Source of the DNA: Paenibacillus abyssi | GTDB lineage: Bacteria; Bacillota; Bacilli; Paenibacillales; Paenibacillaceae | Direction: 5' to 3' | DNA: 64,000 nt | Assembly: GCF_014640295.1 (NCBI RefSeq) | Contig: NZ_BMGR01000017.1 | Location: 1 to 64,000, forward strand | In this document: one piece after another, positions 45,846 to 54,263 of the stretch | How the letters are laid out: the number at the start of each line of letters is the position of its first letter | How positions within the stretch are numbered: position 1 is the stretch's first letter | Notes under the pieces: generated by a model | The model's input: only the letters and a program-made list of their open reading frames with translations | Database searches by the model: none | Told to the model about the DNA's origin: nothing | Program-made: the position numbers and the translations under genes

Positions 45846-46333
45846 TTATGCTCCCCCACACGTCCCGTTAAAATTCCCAGCGCATGCGGCAGTTGGTCCA
45901 TAATCGCCATCAAGCACTCATGCACGCCCTTAGGGCTTCCCGGCAGATTGATAATGAGCGACCTGCCGCGCGTCCCGCAAATGCCGCGGGTAAGCATGGC
46001 CCGTCTAGTTTTTTGCATCGAGCCGATGCGCATAGCTTCGGCAATACCCGGAACGACACGATCGATAACCCGCTGCGTGGCCTCCGGCGTCCAATCCCGC
46101 GGGCTCAGCCCGGTGCCGCCGGTTGTCAGTACAAGATCTGCCTGGAAGTAGTCGGTCATCTCGATTAGTGCAGCCATAATCTCATCCTGCTCATCGGGTA
46201 CAATCCGGTAATCTACAATTTCCCCGCCGAGTTCTTCCTCTATAAGCTCCCGGATCACCTGAGCGCTCGTATCCTCACGTTCCCCGCGGGAGCCTTTATC
46301 GCTCGCTGTCAATATCGCTACTTTCCACTGCAC
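45842..46333 (-). CDS. mogA: Molybdopterin adenylyltransferase MogA/MoaB family
   Basis: Adenylates molybdopterin before molybdate insertion. The 163-residue protein has the MoCF domain: WKVAILTASDKGSRG, LVLTTGGTGLSPRDWTPEAT and RSLIINLPGSPKGVHECL. Start taken at GTG 46333 after GGGGGG; the frame to 46348 adds five residues. It could be annotated moaB, since the two paralogues are hard to tell apart from sequence alone. Confidence 0.9.
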   Translation of the reverse strand: MQWKVAILTASDKGSRGEREDTSAQVIRELIEEELGGEIVDYRIVPDEQDEIMAALIEMTDYFQADLVLTTGGTGLSPRDWTPEATQRVIDRVVPGIAEAMRIGSMQKTRRAMLTRGICGTRGRSLIINLPGSPKGVHECLMAIMDQLPHALGILTGRVGEHN

Positions 46334-46379
46334 CAACAACCCCCCCATTTACAATAACATCTCAAAGTGTCTGCTAGTA

Positions 46380-46889
46380 TTAATGATCTGTATCTGTCGA
46401 TTCCTCGGATGCCGGTGTGAAAAGATAGTCACCGCTCTTGCCGCCAGACTTGTGGATCAGCAGCGTCGGTCCGATGACCATGTCCTTCTGCAATGCCTTG
46501 CACATGTCATATACAGTAAGCGCCGCGGCCGACACGGCCGTTAACGCCTCCATTTCCACGCCTGTCTTGCCCGTTGTTTTCACCGTAGCCTCTATTGTAA
46601 GCTCATCGATTGCATTATCCGAGAACGTCAGGTTGATTCCGGTAAGCGGAAGCGGATGGCACATCGGAATCCAATCCGATGTTTTCTTGGCTGCCATAAT
46701 GCCCGCGACCTGCGCCACGGCCATGACGTCGCCCTTGCCTATCGTTCCGGCCTTGATCCGGCTTAACGTATCGGGCGCCATCTTCACCATCGTTCGTGCG
46801 ATTGCGCTGCGCGTCGTAATGTCCTTATCCGATACATCGACCATGCGCGCTCTGCCTTGTTCATTGAAATGCGTCAATTCCGCTGTCAT
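46380..46889 (-). CDS. moaC: Cyclic pyranopterin monophosphate synthase
   Basis: Completes the first phase of Moco synthesis, turning the MoaA product into cPMP. The 169-residue protein has [16 protein letters not shown], the active-site [33 protein letters not shown] and KSGGKSG. Its ATG overlaps the stop of the preceding gene (ATGA) behind AAAGGAGG. moaA, moaD and moaE are not in the window and must lie elsewhere. Confidence 0.95.
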   Translation of the reverse strand: MTAELTHFNEQGRARMVDVSDKDITTRSAIARTMVKMAPDTLSRIKAGTIGKGDVMAVAQVAGIMAAKKTSDWIPMCHPLPLTGINLTFSDNAIDELTIEATVKTTGKTGVEMEALTAVSAAALTVYDMCKALQKDMVIGPTLLIHKSGGKSGDYLFTPASEESTDTDH

Positions 46890-47599
46890 AAAAAACCTCC
46901 TTTACAAGTATACTGCGAATTTGCGTACAGGGTCCGTTCCGTCATTACAGCATCGACATTTGCGTCGTGCGGCTCACGGGGAATGCGGTCCGCGAGTTGA
47001 GCTTCGAAGGCCAGTCCAATCCAGCACGGCATCGGCCGCCCCGGACCGAGCTTGCTTAACAGACGCTCTCTGAAACGGTCATAATATCCTCCGCCATAGC
47101 CAAGCCTGCCGCCTGCAGTGTCAAAGGAAAGGCCGGGAACAAAGACCGCATCCGGCACAAAATCCTCTGAGCAGACCGCCGCTTTGCCGGGATCCGGCTC
47201 CAGAATGCCGTATGCGCCCGGGCGAAGCTCACTCCAATCGCGGAGCTCGTACAGCGTCATGGTCCGGCTGAGCGGATCACTCAATGGCACGATGACGGTC
47301 AATCCGGCCTGCCAGGCCCATTCCACCAAAGGCCTCGTATCGACCTCTGAACGAAAGGCAACGTACAGCATCACGTTCTTGCCCCCGGATGCTTGCAGCC
47401 ACTCCGCGGCCCTGTTACATATCAGCCGGGACCATTCGCTCCGATGCTCCTCTGTAATCCCGTTGCGAAGCCTGTTCATATGCTGTCTGATGGCCTGTTT
47501 TTGAACAGATGCTCCGCTTTCCTCCATAGTGATAATCGCCACGCTCTCATCTTGTTTGATTGCTTCTAGTTTACCATTGATGGCCATTTTCGCCAACAC
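46886..47599 (-). CDS. 5-formyltetrahydrofolate cyclo-ligase
   Basis: ATP-dependent conversion of 5-formyl-THF to 5,10-methenyl-THF (YgfA/YqgN/MTHFS family). The C-terminal half carries [24 protein letters not shown], the characteristic nucleotide and pterin motif, and the middle has [19 protein letters not shown]. The N-terminus is uncertain. The open frame starts at GTG 47599, but the family usually begins shortly before [13 protein letters not shown], so an internal ATG near residue 25 (MEESGASV) is possible. Coupled to moaC by an ATGA overlap. Confidence 0.9.
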   Translation of the reverse strand: MLAKMAINGKLEAIKQDESVAIITMEESGASVQKQAIRQHMNRLRNGITEEHRSEWSRLICNRAAEWLQASGGKNVMLYVAFRSEVDTRPLVEWAWQAGLTVIVPLSDPLSRTMTLYELRDWSELRPGAYGILEPDPGKAAVCSEDFVPDAVFVPGLSFDTAGGRLGYGGGYYDRFRERLLSKLGPGRPMPCWIGLAFEAQLADRIPREPHDANVDAVMTERTLYANSQYTCKGGFL

Positions 47600-47674
47600 C
47601 GTCGCCCTTGCTTATCGCACTGCAGCGCAATTTCATGTACACTAAAAGATATACATTCTTATTCGGAGGTCACT

Positions 47675-49612
47675 ATGCTTCTTCAAGTATCCGACATTTC
47701 CAAAAATTACGGCGTGAAGTCCGTGCTTTCCCATATTTCCATGCAAATTCAGGAGCGCGAAAGAGTCGGCCTGGTCGGCGTCAACGGCGCCGGCAAATCA
47801 ACCCTGCTGCAGATCATAGCAGGCGAATTAACGGCAGATTCGGGAACCATCTACAAAGCCAAGGAAACCCGCATCGGCTATCTCGCGCAAAACAGCGGTC
47901 TGCAGTCGGACCGCACCATCATCGAAGAGATGCGCGCCGTCTTCTCCGAGCTGCTTAACGTTGAACAGGAGCTGCGTGAGCTCGAACGGCAGATTGCCGA
48001 TCCGAAGCTGCATGATGACAGCAAGCGGTACGAAGACACACTGGAGCGGTATGCCATCCGGTCGGAATGGTTCCGCGAACAGGGCGGCTTTGAGATTGAG
48101 ACGCGCATCCGCAGTGTGCTGCACGGGATGGGCTTTGGCGATTTCGCTCCGGATACGCCCATCGCAACGCTGAGCGGCGGCCAGAAGACAAGGCTGGCGC
48201 TGGCCCGCATTCTGCTGCAATCGCCTGATCTGCTAATGCTCGACGAGCCGACGAACTATTTGGATATTCCTACATTAACCTGGCTTGAAGATTATTTAAG
48301 AGGATATTCCGGCGCCGTGCTGGTAGTCTCCCATGACCGTTTTTTCCTCGACGCGCTGGCAACGACAATTGTCGAGATCGAAAGGCATGCGGCGAAAAAA
48401 TATACCGGGAATTACAGCCGTTATATCGAGACGAAAGCGCAAGAATACGAAGCCGCGATGAAGCAATTCGAGAAGCAGCAGGACGAAATTGCGCGAATGG
48501 AGCAATTTATCGAGCGCAATCTTGTGCGCGCCTCCACGACAAAACGCGCGCAAAGCCGCCGCAAATCGCTCGAGAAGATGGATCGTCTCGACAAGCCGCT
48601 TGGCGATCTGAAGAAAGCCCATTTCTCTTTTGAAGTGGAACGGACCACAGGCAAGGATGTGCTGGATGCCCAGGGGCTCTCCATTACCTTTCCGGGCAAG
48701 GACAAGCCACTGTTCCGCAATGTCTCTTTCCAGCTTCAGCGCGGTGAAACGGTTGCCTTGATCGGACCTAACGGGATCGGCAAATCGTCGCTGCTCAAGG
48801 TTCTGGTCGGCGAGCGCACCCCGGATGCCGGGACGATCCGCTGGGGCACCCATGTCCGCATCGGTTATTATGACCAGGAACAAACCGGATTAACGCCCAC
48901 GAATACGGTATTGGAGGAAGTCTGGAGCGCTTATCCGCATATCGAGGAAGCGCGAATCCGTACGGTGCTTGGCAGCTTCCTGTTCAGCGGTGAAGACGTG
49001 AAGAAGAGAATCGCCGCACTCAGCGGCGGTGAGAAAGCGCGGGTCTCTCTCTCCAAGCTGATGCTTCAACAAGCCAACGTGCTGATTCTTGATGAACCGA
49101 CAAACCATCTCGACTTATACAGCAAGGAAGTGCTTGAATCCGCGCTGATGGAATACGAGGGCACGCTGTTATTTATTTCCCATGACCGTTATTTCCTTAA
49201 CAAGATGGCAGAGCGTATTGTCGAATTAACCCCGGAGGGCGTTCATCATTTCCTGGGAAATTACGACGAAATGCTTGAGAAAAAACAGGAATTGGCGGAA
49301 CTGCAGGAAGAAGCGAATGCCCGTCTGCAAAAATCGGGAAAAACGGATGCTTCTCCCGAGCCAGTCTCCGGTTCTGCCTATGAATTGGAGAAGCAAGCGA
49401 AAAAAGACGAACGGCAAAAGCAGCGCAAGCTCGAACAATTAGAGAAGGATATCGCCTTGCTCGAGGAGCAGATCGCAGAGCTGGAGCAGCAGCTCACGGA
49501 TCCCGAGGTTTATAACGACTATGTGCTGGTCCAGCAGAAGCAAACCGAGATTGACGACAAAAAGGCTGAGCTGACAGGTTATTATGAAACTTGGGAAGAG
49601 CTGTTGGCCTGA
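47675..49612 (+). CDS. ABC-F family ATPase (YdiF/Uup type)
   Basis: A 645-residue protein with two ATP-binding domains and no membrane part. Walker A GVNGAGKST and GPNGIGKSS, signatures LSGGQKTRLA and LSGGEKARVS, and Walker B LLMLDEPTNYLD and VLILDEPTNHLD. A charged interdomain linker (about 245-310) and a C-terminal coiled coil (about 555-645) complete it. ABC-F proteins act on the ribosome. The length and long C-terminal coil are like B. subtilis YdiF and not like a short antibiotic-resistance type. Starts at ATG 47675 after GGAGG. Confidence 0.92.
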   Translation: MLLQVSDISKNYGVKSVLSHISMQIQERERVGLVGVNGAGKSTLLQIIAGELTADSGTIYKAKETRIGYLAQNSGLQSDRTIIEEMRAVFSELLNVEQELRELERQIADPKLHDDSKRYEDTLERYAIRSEWFREQGGFEIETRIRSVLHGMGFGDFAPDTPIATLSGGQKTRLALARILLQSPDLLMLDEPTNYLDIPTLTWLEDYLRGYSGAVLVVSHDRFFLDALATTIVEIERHAAKKYTGNYSRYIETKAQEYEAAMKQFEKQQDEIARMEQFIERNLVRASTTKRAQSRRKSLEKMDRLDKPLGDLKKAHFSFEVERTTGKDVLDAQGLSITFPGKDKPLFRNVSFQLQRGETVALIGPNGIGKSSLLKVLVGERTPDAGTIRWGTHVRIGYYDQEQTGLTPTNTVLEEVWSAYPHIEEARIRTVLGSFLFSGEDVKKRIAALSGGEKARVSLSKLMLQQANVLILDEPTNHLDLYSKEVLESALMEYEGTLLFISHDRYFLNKMAERIVELTPEGVHHFLGNYDEMLEKKQELAELQEEANARLQKSGKTDASPEPVSGSAYELEKQAKKDERQKQRKLEQLEKDIALLEEQIAELEQQLTDPEVYNDYVLVQQKQTEIDDKKAELTGYYETWEELLA

Positions 49613-49625
49613 AATCGTTTGATAA

Positions 49626-49664
49626 GAACCGCCATGTGCGCCTGTTGTGCGCATGGCGGTTTTT
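49626..49664 (+). terminator. Terminator of the ABC-F gene
   Basis: AACCGCCATGTGCGC...GTGCGCATGGCGGTT stem followed by TTTC, 14 bases after the stop. Confidence 0.85.
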
Positions 49665-49675
49665 CATATCGCACA

Positions 49676-49708
49676 ATAAAAAGCCTGCTGAGGCAGCTCA
49701 ACAGGCCG
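49676..49708 (-). terminator. Terminator of the secreted protease gene
   Basis: Minus strand GCCTGTTGAGCTGCC...TCAGCAGGC followed by TTTTTATT, about 40 bases after the protease stop. Confidence 0.8.
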
Positions 49709-49744
49709 ATCACCCATCAACTTGGGCGGCATCCGGGTCAAATG

Positions 49745-50629
49745 TTACGATTTACTTAATTCCTCCTGCACATACTGCATCGGAACCGCGAAATACAAGC
49801 TGGTATCTGTGATCTTCCACGTATTGATGCCGATCGCCTCGCCGTATTCATTCAAGAGCACGCCGCCGCTGGAGCCAGGTTCGATCGTCGCCGTATGCTG
49901 GATGTACTTGACGCCATTAATCGTTCGAATGCCGGATACAATCCCCTCTGACAGCGTATTTTCGAGACCGGCAGGACTTCCGATTGCATAGACTCTATCA
50001 CCGATATCCGGAATGGTTGTCGTATATTCCAGTTGTTTGTGAGGTGTCGAACCGGTGATTGCTCCATCCGGGCTGTATTGTGTCGATAAAGCGGTGATAA
50101 AAACGTCCGTATTCGAATTATTATACCAATACCAGCCCTCTGTATCATAAGTCGTTCCATCTATCCGAACCCGGATGCCGGCAGCATCATAAGCGACATG
50201 GCTGTTGCTGATGAACCAACCGCCCTTGATCGAAAAGCCTGAACCGGTTCCGATTGTATTGCCGGATGAATTATACGCCTCTACATAGCCGACCCGATCG
50301 ATTAACCGGGCGATTTCCCTTGCCGTTAATGATTTTCTTGTCTCTGCTTCTGTTTGAGCGGAGGCCGGCTTCGCTTCCGAGACAATGTTAACCGTCTGAT
50401 TCTTCTGGTCCCACGTATACTTTATTCCCGCTTCTTTTAATAGATAGATCGGGATCATCGTTCGGTTATCGTACAACATGGCCGGCGCATCCGTAACCCT
50501 TACCGGAACACCGTCAACCGTCAATCGTATGATCGTATTCCCTTTATAAGTCCCCCACATACCGGCTGCATTAACGACCCCTGCAAAGCATAACGACGCT
50601 AACAAGCTGAGAATGATCTTTTTCTTCAT
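49745..50629 (-). CDS. Secreted trypsin-like serine protease with copper-amine-oxidase-like N-terminal domain
   Basis: A 294-residue exported protein. It has a signal peptide (KKKIILSLLASLCFAGVVNA), then a domain typical of the CuAO-N1/stalk family seen on Paenibacillus cell-surface proteins (VDGVPVRVTDAPAMLYDNRTMIPI, about 35-85). A chymotrypsin/HtrA-like protease domain follows with His144 (SNSHVAY), Asp175 (NTDVFI) and Ser254 (PGSSGGVLL). No PDZ domain follows, unlike HtrA. Start set at ATG 50629; the frame to 50722 lacks support. Substrate unknown. Confidence 0.82.
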   Translation of the reverse strand: MKKKIILSLLASLCFAGVVNAAGMWGTYKGNTIIRLTVDGVPVRVTDAPAMLYDNRTMIPIYLLKEAGIKYTWDQKNQTVNIVSEAKPASAQTEAETRKSLTAREIARLIDRVGYVEAYNSSGNTIGTGSGFSIKGGWFISNSHVAYDAAGIRVRIDGTTYDTEGWYWYNNSNTDVFITALSTQYSPDGAITGSTPHKQLEYTTTIPDIGDRVYAIGSPAGLENTLSEGIVSGIRTINGVKYIQHTATIEPGSSGGVLLNEYGEAIGINTWKITDTSLYFAVPMQYVQEELSKS

Positions 50630-50927
50630 ATGAGTCACCCATGAATGACCCCCATCGGCTGGGGAATTTGCTTCACAATCGTATGCTCTCTCTTTACAAA
50701 GACTAATCTGGCTGCGCAACATTTCTATCTTTTCTTATCTTCTAGTGTAATTATATAGTTTCCCTCTCTTAAAATCTCCTGTTTTCGACAAAAAAATAGA
50801 CTGCCCCTCATGGATGCAGACCTATTAAACGAACTTTTGAAGCACAATTTCACGATGAACGATAAGCAGCAGGTGAAGCTAGTGGATGCTGATTATCCAT
50901 TCCGCTTGTGCATGACGATCTCTCCGC

Positions 50928-50968
50928 AAAAAAACTGCCCGACGCACAGCGTGCATCGGGCAGTTTTT
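50928..50968. terminator. Free-standing bidirectional terminator hairpin
   Basis: AAAAAAACTGCCCGA...TCGGGCAGTTTTT: strong stem with T-runs on either strand, just before the DnaA-box cluster. The roughly 300 bases between it and the protease gene (50630-50927) hold no convincing coding frame; a small untranslated RNA ending here on the plus strand is possible but unproven. On the minus strand it could stop transcripts leaving leuA. Confidence 0.6.
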
Positions 50969-50971
50969 CAT

Positions 50972-51310
50972 CTATCCACGTTTTCCACAGCTTTATCCAC
51001 AGGGTTGTGAGAGTTGTTTGGCAATTCTGTCGATAATTCAGCTTGAAAACCAAAGATTTCTTCCTGCTTTTTTAACAATACCTTCATATGAAACATTATA
51101 GTGAAAGTTTTACACACATTATCCACATTATCCACAACTAATTGTTGAAAATAATATCCCCAACTTCATAGATTTTAAAATCGTTGTCAACAGTGGATTT
51201 ACTCACCTTATCCACATTAAACACAGGATATGTGGATAAGTTTGTGCACAGGTGGGATAACAAAAGCAATTTACGCCTAGTTTGCGTTATTTTCCTGCAT
51301 TTTATCCACT
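50972..51310. promoter_or_regulatory. DnaA-box cluster
   Basis: Five perfect DnaA boxes TTATCCACA: 50993-51001, 51119-51127, 51128-51136 (directly abutting), 51208-51216 and, inverted, 51231-51239. Near matches at 50981-50989 (TTTTCCACA), 51242-51250 (TTGTGCACA) and 51302-51310 (TTATCCACT). The stretch is AT-rich and non-coding. dnaA and dnaN are not near, so this is more likely a DnaA-titrating or regulatory cluster than oriC, although an origin cannot be excluded from the sequence alone. Confidence 0.75.
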
Positions 51311-51321
51311 TATTAATGCTG

Positions 51322-52902
51322 TTAACCAATTTGACTGTCTGTGTCAGTTCCATTACTGCTTGTGCCCGGCCTGGTTCCGCTGCTCATGACGAGCTGATTA
51401 CATGCCGCTACATAAGCTTGGGCCGCCGCAAGAATAATATCCTTGTGGATAGCTGTGCCGCGGAATCGCTCACAGTTATGCACAATGGTGACAACTGCTT
51501 CGCCATGCGCATCCTCTCCTGTGGACAAGGAATGCAGCTCCAAATCCTCAAATTCCGCCGCAACCGGGATCGCTTGCTGAATGCAGTGGATAACAGCCTC
51601 TAACGGACCTGTTCCCATTCCCGAATACGTACGCTCGGTTCCATTTTGTTCCCGGATTGTTACCGAGGATATGCGTGCACGCTGCGTTCCTGAAAGCACC
51701 TGCAGATCGACAAGCACATAAGGATCCGGTTGGGTCTCGGTCGCTTCTCCCACCATCCGCAGCAATTGGTCGTCAGTCACGATTTTTTGCTCGTCGGCCA
51801 GCTGTTTGAACCGGTTATACACTTCTTCCATCTGCTCCCCATCCACCTGAATGCCGTATTGCGCCATTCGATGCTTAATTGCATGCCGGCCGGAATGCTT
51901 GCCCAATATGATCATGCTGCGCGGAATGCCCATTGCTTCAGGATCCATAATCTCGTAGGTATTGCGGTTCTTGAGCAAGCCATCCTGATGAATGCCCGAC
52001 TCATGCTGAAAAGCATTACGGCCGACGATCGGTTTGTTGAAGGAGATTGGAAAATGCATCGTGCGGCTTACTACGCGGGAAGTATTGTAAATCTCCGGCA
52101 TTTGAATGCCCGTTTCCATCTGCAGCGCTTCTTTGCGCGTTTCAATCGCCATCACCAGCTCCTCCAAGGAGCAGTTCCCCGCGCGCTCGCCGATGCCGTT
52201 CACCGTCACTTCAATCTGTGTCGCTCCGCCCCGGATCGCCGCCAGGCTGTTGGCAACAGCCAGGCCCAGGTCATTATGGCAATGCGCGCTGTAGCGCACC
52301 CGCTCTCCGCCCCTTACTTGGGTTCGGACCGTCCGGAACAGCGCTTCATATTCCTCCGGCAAAGCATAACCCAATGTATCAGGCAGGTTGATAATCGTCG
52401 CTCCTTCAGCGATCACCGCCTCGACGAGCTCGATGACGAACTCCATTCCCGTACGAGTGGAATCCATCGGGGAGAACTCGATTTCCTCCACATGCTGTTT
52501 CCCGTAAGCAACCATTTCTCTGGCGATCTGCACCACTTGATCCCGCGTCTTACGCAGTTGAAAGTCCAAATGGATATCCGACGAGGAAATAAACAGATGC
52601 AGCCTTCGCCTTGCCGCATCTGCCGTCGCGCGTACGGCAGCATCGATATCACCGCGCACCGCCCGGGCAAAACCGGCAATCTCCGTCTGCTGCAGCTCAC
52701 GGGAAATCTGCTGCACAGCGGCAAACTCCCCGGGGCTTGAAACCGGAAATCCGGGCTCAATGACGTCAACGCCGAGCTTCGCCAGCTGGCGGGCGATGAT
52801 AATCTTTTGTTCCGGTTCTAACGAAGCGCCCGGCGATTGCTCACCGTCGCGCAGCGTCGTATCAAAAATGTGGATGCGTTTCATTGCGTTTGTATTGGAC
52901 AT
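51322..52902 (-). CDS. leuA: 2-isopropylmalate synthase
   Basis: First committed step of leucine synthesis: acetyl-CoA plus 2-oxoisovalerate. The 526-residue protein has the HMGL-like catalytic barrel (IFDTTLRDGEQSPGASL, AHCHNDLGLAVANSLAAI, NGIGERAGNCSLEELVMA) and a C-terminal regulatory LeuA-dimer domain. Starts at ATG 52902 after GGAGG. Unlike in B. subtilis it is not followed by leuBCD here. Two leucine T-box leaders lie upstream, and a DnaA-box cluster begins 12 bases after its stop. Confidence 0.93.
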   Translation of the reverse strand: MSNTNAMKRIHIFDTTLRDGEQSPGASLEPEQKIIIARQLAKLGVDVIEPGFPVSSPGEFAAVQQISRELQQTEIAGFARAVRGDIDAAVRATADAARRRLHLFISSSDIHLDFQLRKTRDQVVQIAREMVAYGKQHVEEIEFSPMDSTRTGMEFVIELVEAVIAEGATIINLPDTLGYALPEEYEALFRTVRTQVRGGERVRYSAHCHNDLGLAVANSLAAIRGGATQIEVTVNGIGERAGNCSLEELVMAIETRKEALQMETGIQMPEIYNTSRVVSRTMHFPISFNKPIVGRNAFQHESGIHQDGLLKNRNTYEIMDPEAMGIPRSMIILGKHSGRHAIKHRMAQYGIQVDGEQMEEVYNRFKQLADEQKIVTDDQLLRMVGEATETQPDPYVLVDLQVLSGTQRARISSVTIREQNGTERTYSGMGTGPLEAVIHCIQQAIPVAAEFEDLELHSLSTGEDAHGEAVVTIVHNCERFRGTAIHKDIILAAAQAYVAACNQLVMSSGTRPGTSSNGTDTDSQIG

Positions 52903-52947
52903 GGAAAAAACCTCCCTAATGATTGATGTTGTGAATCATTAAATACG

Positions 52948-53270
52948 AAAAAGGCCTGTCATCTCCTTATATAAAAGAGACGACAGGCCTTTCAGCTGCC
53001 GCGGTACCACTCTTGTTGGCCGGGGAAACGCCGTTTCCCCATGCCCGCTCATACCCTCTTACGGAGGTTAGCCGTAACATTGTAATCCGTGTGTGGATAA
53101 CCTTCTTCCGCACCCGTTTCCAACGCTCCGCTCCCAGGCGAGTTCAGACGGCCTTCGACTGCGTCGCACCAATCCGCAGCTCTCTGCTTGCATCGCGGGA
53201 TTCTTTCCCGTCATGCTAATCCAGGCGTTAATCCTACTGTTCCTGTTCATCGCGTTTACTCGTATTGTTT
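52948..53270 (-). promoter_or_regulatory. T-box leader, proximal copy (leucine, CUC specifier)
   Basis: On the minus strand: stem I with the AGTA and AGAGAG elements (GCAGAGAGCTGCGG, GGTGCGACGCAG) and a specifier loop TGAA-CTC-GCC (53142-53140, Leu codon CUC). The T-box core GAGTGGTACCGCG is at about 53011-53000. A terminator stem GGCCTGTC...GACAGGCC with TTTTT ends at 52948. Uncharged tRNA-Leu should favour the antiterminator and allow leuA transcription. Confidence 0.88.
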
Positions 53271-53301
53271 GCATTTTTATATCATCCGCCTGGCTGTCAA
53301 C

Positions 53302-53655
53302 AAAAAAAGCCTGCCATCTCTATATGCAAGAGACGACAGACTGTGTGTCCGCGCGGTACCACCCTTGTTGACGCCTTCGACCAGGAAGCGCGCCCACCTT
53401 AAGCGCATCGTTCAATTCCGGAATTGAACCATGCGCACCCGATGACGGAGGTCAGCCGTTACGATGTACGACATGGGATGATCGCATCCGATGCTCCACC
53501 GTTCCGCTCCCAGGCGAGATTCAGGATTACTAGGGACTGCGTTGCACCGTACCGCAGCTCTCTGATTGGCCAGTGATCCGATGGATCGCCGCGCCATTTC
53601 CCTTGATGACCTTACTGCTCCTGTTCGTAGCGTTTGAAGGTATGGAAAAAATAAG
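53302..53655 (-). promoter_or_regulatory. T-box leader, distal copy (leucine, CUC specifier likely)
   Basis: A complete second T-box just upstream of the first: CAGAGAGCTGCGG, GGTGCAACGCAG, specifier loop TGAAT-CTC-GCC (53518-53516), and core GGGTGGTACCGCG at about 53364-53352. Its own terminator (AGTCTGTCGTCTC...GAGATGGCAGGCT then seven Ts) ends at 53302. One extra T before the specifier leaves ATC (Ile) as a less likely reading. Transcription must pass both terminators to reach leuA. Confidence 0.85.
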
Positions 53656-53666
53656 TGTTGCTGATT

Positions 53667-53695
53667 ATTATATTCGCCAATAAATTATCTGTCAA
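53667..53695 (-). promoter_or_regulatory. SigA promoter of the T-box/leuA unit
   Basis: Perfect consensus on the minus strand: TTGACA (53695-53690), 17-base spacer, TATAAT (53672-53667), immediately upstream of the distal T-box. Confidence 0.9.
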
Positions 53696-53828
53696 TTCAG
53701 AAATAATAAATTTTTAATGGAATCCGGTTTCATAACGAACCGCGCCCCTGTTTCGCGCAACTTTTATTCGGTTATTTCGTAATTATGTAGGGACAAGCCT
53801 ATGCGCAGCTGATCGACAGAGGAGAATC

Positions 53829-54263
53829 TTGTTAAGTATGAATACGGAAATCCAAACAGACTTACCCAGCGGATATGAAAGAAAGAGCCGGAAATCGGGC
53901 AAAGGCCCCGTTATTATGTTTCTTGTGATATGGGTGCTGCTTATCGGGGCCGGCATAGCCGGAACGATGTGGTACACGGAACGAACGAAAGCGGAGCTCA
54001 CTGCTCAGCTTGAGCGCCAGACGGCGGCTCAGATTGCGACGATGCAGCAGGAGTATGAACAGCGGATCGTCCAGGTAGAAGAAGGCTTTGCAGCGCAGAT
54101 GAGCGAGCTCGGCGGTAAAGTCGACGCGCTGAATGAGCTGCTGACGTTCACCAAAGATAACGCCAATGACAAAACAGATAACAGCAACAAACTATACACG
54201 CAAATCAATGATGTGAAAAAGAAACTGAATGAGCTGCAGAAGAGCTTGGATGTGTTGAAATGA
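53829..54263 (+). CDS. Coiled-coil membrane-anchored protein
   Basis: A 144-residue protein with a basic cytoplasmic N-terminus, one membrane helix (about residues 29-48, VIMFLVIWVLLIGAGIAG) and an extracytoplasmic coiled coil rich in Gln, Glu and Lys to the end (LERQTAAQIATMQQEYEQRI, KKKLNELQKSLDVLK). I know of no family match. Start is TTG 53829, four bases after GGAG; the ATG three codons later is the alternative. It overlaps the next gene by four bases, so the two proteins probably work together at the cell surface. Confidence 0.7.
   Translation: MLSMNTEIQTDLPSGYERKSRKSGKGPVIMFLVIWVLLIGAGIAGTMWYTERTKAELTAQLERQTAAQIATMQQEYEQRIVQVEEGFAAQMSELGGKVDALNELLTFTKDNANDKTDNSNKLYTQINDVKKKLNELQKSLDVLK

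Noticed and set aside
50810-51010. A 66-codon plus-strand frame before the DnaA boxes
   Set aside because: It passes through a strong terminator hairpin and the first DnaA boxes and has no ribosome site.
50972-51310. Reading the DnaA-box cluster as the chromosomal origin
   Set aside because: No dnaA, dnaN, recF or gyrase genes are nearby and the neighbours are leuA and a protease. Kept as a DnaA-binding cluster, not called oriC.
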